Shown here: one piece after another, positions 46,001 through 56,400 of the stretch | Position numbering within the stretch: position 1 is the first letter of the stretch | How the letters are laid out: each line of letters opens with the position of its first letter | DNA from: Lunularia cruciata | Taxonomy: Eukaryota > Streptophyta > Marchantiopsida > Lunulariales > Lunulariaceae | Length of the DNA stretch: 64,000 nt | Assembly: GCA_948567375.1 (NCBI GenBank) | Contig: OX419762.1 | Coordinates: 53,115,034 to 53,179,033, forward strand | Reading direction: 5' to 3' | Translations under genes and position numbers: made by a program | Notes under the pieces: model-generated | What the model was told of the DNA's origin: nothing | Seen by the model: the letters and a program-made list of their open reading frames with translations, nothing else | The model's database searches: none

Positions 46001-48827
46001 CATCTTGGTCACCAATCATTTGCATTTCATGAGTTCTGGATCACCCGTTCCCAAAACGGCTTCTGCTCTCATCTACCTATATCCAGTCCTCTGTGTATAT
46101 GTCCAGTGTCTCAGGATGCCTATGCTTCAGGTTACATTCGATGCATTCTACTTTATGAATTTATCACTATTCTAGCATTGTGCATAAAGTACATCTTGGT
46201 TACCGATCATTTGCATTTAATGAGTTTTGGATCACCGGTTCCTAGAACGGCTTCTGCTCTCATCTACCTATATCCAGTGTCTCAGGACTCAAGCGTCCAT
46301 AGCGCTTGTTGCTATATACTTTATATCATGTCCTCTTTCGCTTCGGTCTGGTTACACTGTTACGCTTCGATATGTCTCTGCAGCAGCACCATCCGCGAAG
46401 CTCCCGCATTGTTCCACTCCTCCCTTCCCACCCAGCTAATTCCCTCCCTATTATTTTTCCCTCGCTCTTTGCCTGCTTCATGGTTCGACCTCCCACCTCC
46501 CGTGTCTACAGTGTTCCTACCCGACTCCAGCCTACGTTTTAATTTTCATCGTTCATGCACTGCTTACTGGTGGTCAATTACACAATGTTTTATATTTCTC
46601 GCATTCGTTTGAATAGCTGTTATCGATTTCAAGTTATTTACTAGTCCTTTAGATATATGTAATTCTCAATTTGTTGCAATTATGCCTTTGCTTCAGGTTA
46701 CATTCGATGCATTCTACTTTATGGATTCATCACTATTCTAGTATTGTGCATAAAGTACATCTTGGTTACCGATCATTTGCATTTAATGAGTTTCCAGCTG
46801 GATCACCCGTTCCTAGAACAGCTTCTGCTCTCATCCACCTATATCCAGTCCTCTAATGTCTCGGTCCACTTCCCCCGGGCTCTGAACGATCACTCTCCTT
46901 TTTCATACCCAAACACATGATGGTTTCGATCAGTCTTAGCCATAACACCTTACTCTCCTCTCTCACACTGCGATCCACTCCAACTTCCCTCAACCAAAAC
47001 TCTTAATGTGGTGCACTTCATGGTTCCTACCTGTTTCCCGACTTCTTGTTCATTACCTGACATTCGTTCGCAAACTGCAGAGAAGTCAATTTCTGGCTCA
47101 TCGGTCTTCATTCACGAAGACCGATGAGCAAGTGGTTTACTACATCCGTAAATGCTTTGCTTTACGTTTACCTTGCGATTAGGTTTAGGTTTTTATGTGA
47201 TTGTACATTTCTGTATCAGTCTCGGTTTACAATTTGCTCTCGATTCATTCAGTTTGTTTCCGATTGTTTCACATGCGCTTACCTCACGATTTCCTTATAT
47301 GAGTTGACTCTTCGTTTTCTCAGTACACATTGGTTGACAGATTCTCTACATGTAGTTATATGTGGTCGATGCTTGATAATATATGCTATTTATGAATTAT
47401 ATTTCATCTCCTTTTCGCATTTATTTTTCAGTCAGTTCTGCCCGTCATTTTATTGCCATTTCATCTACACTTCATATGCATTTAATGAGGTCTGAGTTTA
47501 ATGAGTTCCCGACAGAAGCCGTTCCTCGAACGGCTTCTGTCCTCATATATCCATATCCATATCCATGTCCTCATTTACCAATATATCCATATCCGTTCCA
47601 AAGCAAGGTGCGGAAAGGTTACTCATGCCCTTCTGCAAATGTTCAGACTTATGGTTGTATATCTCTAGAAACCCGGACCATTGCTTTATCATGAAACCCT
47701 TACCGATTGCTTGGACCTATGACAAACCCCTGACATCCTGACTATCTATCCAATCGATTTTCGCACATGTTTGCTTTCTATGTTTTCGAGCATGTTCATT
47801 CCATTCTATGAATCTCACGTGAGTGGCCATCGCACCAGCTAAATTCGCGCTTCATGCAGATAGAGGTCAGTTAGGTGCAATATCTGACGTAGTTGCCATA
47901 TATGAGATCGGACATTTGAGTTATCACTGCTAGGTCAGCAGGATCTGTTCCCATGAATACTTGGCATATAGTTCACCTAAAGCCGGCTGGCCCTTACAAC
48001 GGCTTTTTGGGTGATCCACTGTGCATATGTCTACTCTCAATACATCACTTGCATACCCTACTTTGTCTGTTCTGGGAACGGCTTCTGTTCTCGTATACCA
48101 ATATGTCTACTCTCAATACAACAACGGGTCCTGTATTCCATTACGTAATATGTCTACTCGCAATACATCACTTGCATACCCTACTTTGTGTAAACTCGCA
48201 TGTTCTTGACTCAACGCGTACTTACTGAAGGTTGCGAATTCTGACCTTGACTGTTGTACGTTGTTTTCTAAGGTTGGAGTGGTGAAGTACGTAACATAAC
48301 ATTCTCAAGCGATGGCAAGACAGTTTCGGTCGTGTACCGCGTCACAATTCGAGGTCTAGATGGAGAGGTCAGTTTTTTGTTGCACACCTGTGTCCCATGC
48401 AATCGCATTCTGCATGCACAGTTAGGGTCGTCTGGGTTGGGTATTTCGCATCCTACAAGGTGAGGATTATGAGTACAAGGCCACGATGGGGTTGACTATC
48501 ACGTTTTCTTCGAAGTCCTAGCCCACAGCGTTCCAACAAACTCTAACGAGCCTAGAACTTCAGAGCCTGGGTTTCTACTCGTGATTGGAGTAGAGACAAT
48601 CAAGCTTCAACTTCTACGATGCTTGATAATTCTCAAAGTTGGAGTTGCTGCTTGTTCACCCTTTTCCTCTGAACTTGCAGGCTTGGCGTGAATCATCTGG
48701 AACAGCAACATTGGATGACGTACATTTTGGCGATCCCGTGCAGAAGGCAGAGGGAATGGCTTTCCGGAGAGCCTGTGCACGTTTTGGTCTTGGTTTGTAC
48801 TTGTATCACGAAGATGAAACACCATGA
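43009..48827 (+). CDS. RAD52-like organellar DNA-annealing protein, copy A
   Basis: Exons 43,009-43,385; 44,227-44,264; 48,273-48,367; 48,681-48,827; GT/AG junctions, phases 2, 1 and 0, 657 bases in all, 218 residues. Residues 1 to about 64 are Ser/Ala-rich with a VRAS step and look like a plastid transit peptide (inference). The body matches plant RAD52-type proteins (RAD52-2/ODB family): SFITRPLAEILRDMNKRVPD, KYIPW-YHANRMLSFYAPG across exons 1-2, WSGEVRNITF, VVYRVTIRGLDGE, then TATLDD and RACARFGLGLYLYH at the C-terminus. Family knowledge: binds single-stranded DNA and anneals complementary strands in organellar recombination repair. The 4,008-bp intron 2 is unusually long and full of repeats. 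Exon 2 is only 38 bases, the same size as in copy B. Confidence 0.9.
44540..45179 (+). pseudogene. Penelope-like reverse transcriptase relic in RAD52-A intron 2
   Basis: An open frame at 44,715-45,179 (154 codons). MDKCPNNFHFVCEQFHLQ fits the 'DKxxGxVVxxxxxY' block of Penelope-like RTs. SYFCFLWKFHKSPIVPRFIA followed by LSELSRWLSSFFKALL fits the 'FYxLxKxHKxPxxxRPIV ... LSxxLxxxLxPL' block. Upstream bases (44,540-44,714) carry related pieces in other frames. No YADD box or GIY-YIG domain follows, so only a fragment remains. The intron is transcribed in the same sense. The identification is from motif memory and could instead reflect another unusual RT lineage. Confidence 0.5.
45255..45480 (-). 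repeat. ~108-bp tandem duplication, coding-like on the minus strand
   Basis: Two units are recognisable by 'cgaacagaaactcgg' near 45,300 and 'cgagcagaaactcgg' near 45,407, each followed by 'ggggtactga' and 'ctcagctacttc'. On the minus strand each reads AEVAE(R/Q)(I/V)SVPL(K/V)PSFCSK. No family is recognised. Confidence 0.6.
45535..46860 (+). repeat. Mosaic direct repeats in RAD52-A intron 2
   Basis: Two unit types alternate. Unit X ('gtctcaggactcaagc' ... 'gcttgttgc' ... 'cgatatgtctctgcagca') occurs at about 45,540-45,790 and 46,280-46,540. Unit Y ('gcttcaggttacattcgatg' ... 'tcatttgcatt' ... 'aacggcttctgctctcat') occurs at about 45,880-46,075, 46,120-46,265 and 46,640-46,840. The long ORF at 45,914-46,612 is a by-product of these repeats, not a gene. 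The unit Y motif also occurs in TRAPPC11 intron 1. Confidence 0.7.
47511..47541. repeat. Perfect 14-bp hairpin in RAD52-A intron 2
   Basis: GACAGAAGCCGTTC (47,511-47,524) and GAACGGCTTCTGTC (47,528-47,541) pair perfectly across a CTC loop. The right arm is the 'gaacggcttctg' word that recurs in every unit Y repeat, so this copy may preserve the ancestral palindrome. Confidence 0.7.
47968..48195 (+). repeat. Direct repeats near the end of RAD52-A intron 2
   Basis: 'atatgtctactctcaataca' followed by 'catcacttgcataccctact' occurs at about 48,024 and, with one change, at 48,150, with a partial copy at about 48,100. One copy is followed by 'gggaacggcttctgttctcg', linking it to the unit Y family. 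Confidence 0.65.
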
Positions 48828-51082
48828 GGATATTAGGTCTTCTTTTGCTGTCGAGGGATTTTGCGACGCTTGTTTAGAGAATTGTACGAGCTGAGAGGAA
48901 GGTAGTTAAAGAGGGATAGCCACCGGCTCTCGTAAAGCATGTACACAATAGTGGTATGTACCGAAAGTGATACGTGTGTGTAATAGAGGGTGACAACAAG
49001 TAGTTGGATGTACATTTTTTAGATTGATGTTCAGCTGACATGAATGTCAATCCTGCTGACGACATATTGTTTGGTAACGGGACTTAATGTGTCCCAATCT
49101 TTGGGGGTAGCATCGGAGCAGTTGTTGGACATCGCTAATAGATCTAGCTAGCTCACAGAAATAGCCAGGTCCTGTATATTTGCCAGTGCAGAAGTTCTTG
49201 GTTCTCAGATTCTAAGGCCATGTACGCGGCACACCTGTGTAAAAGTATGGCATGCACATCATTTCTACATCTTTTTCTCCACATGCATGTGAAACAATCA
49301 GTGCCCTTGCTTTCTTGAAAGCTATTTTCTTGTGTCAGTTTCCTTGAATGTGGCTGCCGAAGCGGTTTGTATTGGAACGTTCTTTCCCCTTCCATCCTCA
49401 AGTGGAATGGTTCCCCTGCTTTCGTGACTTAATTCTGGTTTAGATAGCACTATCTTGGGTACATTAATAAGATACAGCTGCTTGTGCTTGCGTCCTGCAT
49501 AAAGATCTGTCATTGGTGCTGTTTCCTTAAACACATAAGTTTGTTGGGTTCTCGTTTACTACAAATTCATGGGCATCTGGTTTACTTTCGGAACTGCACA
49601 ACGAATTGGACGTTTTCAGGTGACATGTTCACCACAGTATTGCAGTTGGTGCTAGGACTCATGTTCCGCAAGAGAAAAGGAAGGGACTTCTTCAATCTAC
49701 ACAGATGATAGATGTCAGGACCAGTTGGAATCGGGACAAGTTAGAGACAAGATAGAATGTGCAACTTAAGGTGCGAGTTCCCTTGTCTTTTGGGCTATTG
49801 CTAAACAATGGAGGTCCAGATTTAACCTGATACCGAACGGTTTTCATCTAAATTGTCACTCCCAACACGTTGCTCGAGTGAATTACTGATAAAAGAAAAG
49901 AGTTGTGGAACTCTCGCCCAGTGGAGTCATGATGTCAAACAAAAATGCGTACGCTACCTCCTTGTTTCGAACCGTTGCCTTAATGGATTCTTGCATTTTA
50001 TTTGCACGCCGATTATGAAGTCTCATGTGAAGTTTCAGCTCAGTGTTGTTGATTCAAAGTCAATCACTTGAAAAGGCTGCTATACACACTCGCTTCTCAT
50101 CGTTCCTCTCCCCCAGCACAAAGAGCTTCTGAACTCTACTCTCGAGAGAAATAGGAACCATCAGTTTATCCGTTGGCTCTACGCATGTCAGTATCTGAGG
50201 ACCTTTGATTGGTATAGCTCATTCAAGGCCATGAGTTCATTGACTGATCTTTTTGACCGGGGAAAAAGTTTACAGACTACGTCTTTTTAATCAGGGTGGC
50301 AGCATCTGTACGCAGCCAAGGCCAGCGTCAAAGGAGGACGGAGCGTTTTGTAAGAAGTGAGAGAAAGAGAGTATCAGAGAGGATAATCAATAAATTTGCA
50401 ATCAACCGCTTGATTATGTCCTCCTTCAGACAGCTTCTTTCTGCACCCATGAGCTTTTCCAAAAAGCTCACGCGTGTCTGTTCTTTCAACCTGTCAAGAC
50501 GAATGTATGGTCTTGCTTTCCTATGAAGTTCATTGGGTGACTTCTGCTAAAAGAAGACAGCGTAGCTTACACAGTAGGAACAATGCCAAGAGGACTTCAG
50601 CTTCCGAAGACAGTTAATCTCGTGTGTGGGAGAAAGTGGAGATCGGGAGATTTCGGAAAGACTTTGCCTGATTTCTCAGGACCAAGCATGGATGGGGGCA
50701 CGTTTCCAGTGGACCTGTGAAGATCGGGAGTCGTGGGCCAAGTCCACGCGGGAGCCGGTGACATATGAATCCAAGCACTCGATCAAGCGGTCAAATGCTC
50801 TTTTAATCGGTTGGTGAAAAGTAACTGCCGTAGCGTTGTACAGATTAGGAGATTCCTGGGGCATTTGGCGCTACCGTACTGGCATCCTTCTGGAGAACAG
50901 GGCATCCCTCTTACCACCTTGTAAAGTGGAGATTTATCGTCTGGCCTGCATGCCAACGAGTGGCCCGAGGGAAGCAAGGGAATCAAATAAGTCCACAATC
51001 TGCGGGGTGTGGGAAACGCGATGCAGGGGATGGAGATGGAACTGAATGTTTAGCAGCTGAGAGGTCTCATAGTAGATTTATC
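48828..51082. other. Spacer between the two RAD52-like genes
   Basis: About 2.25 kb holding the 3' UTR of copy A and the promoter/5' UTR of copy B. No polyadenylation or TATA motif is convincing. ORFs here (for example 49,322-49,534, minus) lack motifs. A short basic frame at 50,416-50,526 resembles a targeting peptide and is discussed as a finding. Confidence 0.4.
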
Positions 51083-52775
51083 ATGGCTGATAATACCGAT
51101 AGTGCTTTAACGGAAAGTGCGTCTCATCGCACGCAGGTTCAAATCAAGCAGATCAATCCCATGAGGCTTCTGGCTGAGATTATCCAAGACTTGAGCAGGA
51201 GAGTGCCAGACCACCTACTGGCCAAAGTTCCACTCAAATGGTTCGAAGCCCAGAAACAGGCTCGGGAGAAAGAAGCCCGGGAATGCCGAAAGAGGCACTA
51301 TCCGCTTGATTTGCTTCCTTACGATGTGCCTAACAGATACATCCCATGGTGGGCATCCGAGCCTGCCGTACCTACAGAATTTTGACACAGCCATCACCAA
51401 TTTGACAATCAATTGCGATGGATTACAACACGAACGGATTGTAATCTAAATGTAGAGAACTTCCAGATTACATTCTCTTTTAGTTACGAGGTGTAAACCT
51501 ATGTCGCAGGTACAATGCTGTTCGGGTGCTCAACCACTATGCACCAGGTATGATCTAATGAAACTAATTACCTACTTATCAAAAGTAACGCATAATTCGT
51601 AACTAAATCCCCATGAAGGCGACGTCGCATACCAATTTTCATAAGAATGCTGGTAAGGATGATGATACCTGGATGATACCTCGAGACCTCTCCTTTGCAA
51701 GGGTAGAAGAAATAGTGGTTCTCCTGATGTAGGTCCTCTAATCTCATGGCAGAGATGTGTCGCAACACAATTCCACTTTGCCTTGTGTATGCAAGCGTAG
51801 TGCAAGAAGGGTAAAATGACCTAAATCTGGCTTTGCATGGAGTGAAGCTAATGAGCTTGCTTTTCCCCATCTATTCAGTGAACATGAGCCGAGTTTTACC
51901 GTCATGCGTGATTAGATCATGACATCAAACCCGTCTGCCTCTCGCAGTCTCAGAGCTGTTTAAGTCTGGTCCATCCAAAGTTTACTTGATATGGTTGAAG
52001 CTTATTCTTGTTTCTCACGATCCATCCAGGCTAAATCTAGTCGTGTATCCTCCAACAACATTCCGTGATTCAAGGTATAGCACAACCTCTTAAAAGATTT
52101 CAGGTTTGATAGGTCCATTCTAGACTCAATGCTTAATCAACTTACCCGCATTTTGATATTCGTGTAGGCTGGATTGGCGAAATTCGCAATATTGCAGTAC
52201 CTGGAAAGAGTGCAAACACCTTTGTCACTGTTGTTTACCGTATCACCTTGAAGGGTTCCGATGGAGAGGTTTACATACTGCACCCTTATATTCTCCCTTT
52301 TAACAAGGTTTATCGAGGAAATTAAACTCATATGTTAGAAACCAATCCACCTCAAAACTTTTTACGTTCGTTTTCTGGTCATCTTGACTCCGCGATAAAT
52401 ACCCCAATTTGATGGTAGGACTTCCATTCTAGTCAAGAGTCGTTTAAGAAGATTTCTTCACCCGTTACTTCACCTCCAGATTGGATTTTGTGTTGTTTGT
52501 CTTGTGATGCTAAGTACATCCTCTTGTGACAAGAGAACAGACAGTTTTTACTACTTAACAACAACCCCTTCTCGCAGGTCTCTCGAGAAGCATCTGCTAC
52601 ATCAACTATGGACTACAGTGATCATTCTGTCTATTTCTCGCCAGTACAAAATGCAGAGCGTGAAGCCTTTTGCAAAGCTTGTCTTCTCTTTGGACTTGGG
52701 TTGTATCTGTATCATTCACCTGATGCTCCTCCTCACGGACCCAATTCAGATGAGTACCTACAGGTGCCTCCCTAG
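51083..52775 (+). CDS. RAD52-like protein, diverged tandem copy B
   Basis: Exons 51,083-51,348; 51,510-51,547; 52,168-52,268; 52,578-52,775; 603 bases, 200 residues, GT/AG throughout, with intron positions and phases identical to copy A. Shared blocks: MRLLAEIIQDLSRRVPD, RYIPW-YNAVRVLNHYAPG, WIGEIRNIAV, VVYRITLKGSDGE, REASATSTMD and KACLLFGLGLYLYH. Differences: a Lys/Arg/Glu-rich insertion (WFEAQKQAREKEARECRKR) before the IPW block, two extra codons in exon 3, RACARF changed to KACLLF, and a C-terminal extension SPDAPPHGPNSDEYLQVPP. The chosen ATG at 51,083 gives no obvious transit peptide, but the frame is open upstream, so an extra 5' exon is possible. Role inferred: single-strand annealing with changed targeting or partner binding. 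The last bases (CAG|GTGCCT) could also serve as a donor. Confidence 0.85.
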
Positions 52776-53417
52776 GTTTTAGTCTGGATAAGGACCTTGT
52801 AAGCTCGGATTTGGCACGAGGAGACGGTAAATTGTATCCATCTGAATTCCTAGTAGTGACTGAGAAGCGGCGCATACTGCCCTTCTAGCACTTGAATCAC
52901 TTTCCAAGAGTGTTCAGAAAAACAGGCAATTCCAGCAGCACCAGCATGAACTCCCCCGAAACTGAACCCTTGCAAGTCACCTGAAAGGAGGGTTTAGGAA
53001 TTTGTCCATTTTAGGATGAAGGTTGTCCACTAGAAGACACATGCTGTACTTGAGTATATGTTTTGGAATCTGGCAGCAAGTGTCAAGGTCTCGTAGTGTC
53101 TTCAAGTGATTTGTACTGCTATATAGAAGCTCGACGCACCAACTAGGCTTCCGAAGATATCTCTTGTAATTCTTGTACGCTTGAACCTTTGCCATCTGTA
53201 TCCACATATTTACCGGAGCGCAATTGTGCTTCGAGATATTATCATTCGTTTAAGAACCTCACGCGGATGCTGTGGTCTCGACCTGTTGATCTTGGAACCT
53301 GAGTCCATGTTTTGGTGATCTCAAGCTTTGTTTGGGGGATTGCAAACTGTATTGAGCACTAAAGAAATGTGGAAATTGTGAGCTGTAGAGTGGTACGGGA
53401 AAAGGGCCCCCATTTAC
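52776..53417. other. Spacer between RAD52-B and the giant gene
   Basis: 642 bases with no plus-strand ORF of note; minus-strand ORFs at 52,606-52,875 and 52,977-53,207 have no motif. It is short for a terminator plus promoter and could instead be an intron if RAD52-B and the next gene are one transcription unit. A start-like ATG with a good donor follows at 53,418. Confidence 0.4.
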
Positions 53418-56400
53418 ATGAAGTCAGATGATGGGTGAGAGATCCAGGTTTTAAGTCTTACAAGAAGGCGAGGAGAGGAAAAAACATATTTTAAGACTTA
53501 GTGAAATGGATAAGTTTTTTCATCAGGCAGACGCAGACAAAGCAGGCCATTCGACAGTAGTGGAAGCGATGATACTACAGAAGATGGCGTTGACACTGAC
53601 AGCGCGTATTCTGATTCGATTACATATTCTGCCAGAGCTGGAACACCTGACAAGGCTCCAACGGCACTATCTGGATCAAGTGAGCAGGCATCCGATGGGA
53701 GTGAAAATGATACAGGGCCAGAAAGTGCGAAAAGACGGAAGTTGAAGCATTCAGATGTCGAGGAAAGCGAGGAGGATTCTTCAGACGAGGATGAGAAGGA
53801 TGATGCCAATGAGACTTTTAATCAGCTGGAGAACATCCAGTCGATTATGTCATCAAAATCCTTCTCGTCACAAATGCTGTCTACAACTTCTCTTTCACGT
53901 GAAGCTTCACAGACGCCGTTCAAGCCATCACTCCACGACGGAACTTGGGCTTCATCCACATTTTCTAGACTGACACCATCACAGGTATTTCAAGGAGCCT
54001 TTCCAACTAAACAGGACGTGCTAAATAGACCTCTGTGAGCCTATTAGTAGCCTTGTTCTTTATGACGACATCGTTTAACAGGCCTTGTGGCACTGTATTA
54101 ACTGATTGTAAAGTTCATATCTTATATATTCATGGGCGAACAGTTGTCAGTTCATGCGAACCAGTATAAAACGATGAAAGAGCAGATGGTCAAACGGCGA
54201 AGGGCAGGACGTGACATGAGTTCATCGAGACAGGAAAAGTCGGTAAGCGAATGATGAGTGCTCACGATGATTTTCCAAACATGGTTCTGCAAAATCGCAG
54301 TTATATTTCACGTGGTTCATAGTCTTTGCAATGAGTCCACTTATTTTCTAAAACTAGCAAACTAATCCAGTTTACTATAGGGAATATGACGATCGACACT
54401 GAGTGTGCCTATGAGTCTTCGTTAAATAGTACCTTTGATCTATACTGCTACAAGCAGTCCAATGTTGCGCCTGCGCTTCTATCAGTGGTCTTACAGTCAT
54501 GAGAAAGCTGGATCAACTCCTGGGTCCCTTATGCATTCCTATTTCAAGCGCAGGTGCGTGACAAGAAACAAGGTGAGTTCTTCGTGACGGAACTTACTCA
54601 GAGGAAGTTCCTTGAAAGTTCTGTAGTCAAGCCTTCTCCTCTCGCCCCTATAGCTCCATCATCAATACTCGGTAAGGGTGTTGAAGAAGCTCCGAGTCCT
54701 GAAGCTGACGTTGAAAGGGACCACTTGAAAGCAAGAAAAGCCAGGCAAAAGAGGGGCATTAAGTTAGTCTCTGAGGCAAGTGAAAGTTTCTATCAGTGTT
54801 CCACAGAAAGGAAGAAAGGAGAGAAATCTGTTAACGTTGATTCACAAGGTGAAAGCCAGTCGACCTCATCGAGCCAGAGAAGTCAGCTTGAAGTAGACGA
54901 ACCTTTATCCAGCATAAAGACTATAAATCGAAGAGAAACGGGAAGCATGCATACTAAGGATCAAGGTTCCGGTAGTGAACATCCAGCCAGGACGAGGAAC
55001 GTACTTCAGAACGATGATCGCTTCAAAACAGCTGGAAAGACAGCACCTTCTAGTTGCGATTGTGATGTAGTTTCAAAGGCCAGTACATGTTATTGTAGCA
55101 TAGTTCATTCTGAACAAGAGAGTAAATTGACGTTACTTGGGAAGGCACCTCTTCTGCAAGAGAACGTCAAGCGTGGAAGAAGGAAAACTGTTGCTAGTGA
55201 CGATGCTTTGGAAACTGCTGGAGAAACAACCCCATCTAGTAGGGTAAGTGAGAGTGAAACAGATGCAAATGAAGGGTCGCAGGGGTCAATGTCGGAGGCC
55301 AAGCAAGTAAGTCAGAAGGCAACGGAGCACGTTGGGAGGGTGCGATTGGAAAAAATGGAGTCAGTTTCATTTGATGATGACATTGCAAATGAAGGACGTG
55401 CTACATTAGCAAGTAAAGGTCTTAGTTTTGAGGAGCAGAGACTGATGCTGGGGAAATCCAACAGAGAAGTTCAACTGCGCGAGATTTCTTCTTTCAAGGG
55501 GAAGGGTAGACACAAAGACAGGAGGACAGGCAAAGGTGATGATGTGCCCGAGTATGCGGAGTTTTTGGTGGATGCTAATGAATCTCATGATACGAATGCA
55601 GGTGGAAGACCATATCAATCAGGAGAGGTCAAATCAACTCAGCAGAGCAAGCGCCAAGTTGCTCAGGGAAGAGCCAAGGTATTTCAGAGAAATAAATTTC
55701 GACCTTTCGACATAGACTCCGAAAGTTCTCCAGGATCGACCTCATCTTGGAAGGCTCTTGAGGCTGTTGCTTATACAACCTCACAGCGTTCCGAGGAAAG
55801 AAAATCCACACATGAAGGTGAAGTTAGAGGGTATCAGCAAGCAGTTGGGATGGAGAAACTTAAAACTTCTAAAAGAAGTGTCTCTTCAGAGCAGTTTAAA
55901 TTGCACTCCGCACAGCCCATAATACCCAAGTTGATTCTTGAAGTGGATGGGCCGAAACTGCCAATGCCAGATAATAAGAGAAAATTATACTCTGGCGGTG
56001 ACTGTACTGAAAGTGCTGGAGACTTCATGTCAACAAGTGAGAATGTTGAGAAGTATGGACATGCAACATCACAAAATTCGACACCAGTGCGATCCAAACA
56101 AAAGAGTTCACACCGTGATGCCCGGGATGGTCTGGGCCGCAGCAGGAGGGTCCCACATAAGAAACAGAAAGTCATACTTGACCATAGTTCGGATGACAAC
56201 ACACATATCTCTCATGTGTTTTACAAACACGACACTCCTGAATCTGCCGGTCCCAAATTCAAAAGTACGAAGGTTGAATTTGAAGACTCTTCCCGGAGTT
56301 TAGAATCAAAATCATCCAGAGGGACTTCGGAGAGTAATGGACCAGGCCAAAGCTCCGAATTGGTCCAATCATGGCATGAAGATGATCAACAACCGGTGGT

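Noticed and set aside
45914-46612. 232-codon plus-strand ORF in RAD52-A intron 2
   Set aside because: It translates the mosaic direct repeats, contains the same repeated peptide twice and lies in an intron with clear flanking splice sites. No protein family.
52800-52840. 'atttggcacgagg', similar to a cDNA-library adaptor
   Set aside because: Not identical to the usual adaptor and continuous with ordinary sequence, so coincidence is more likely than a cloning artefact.
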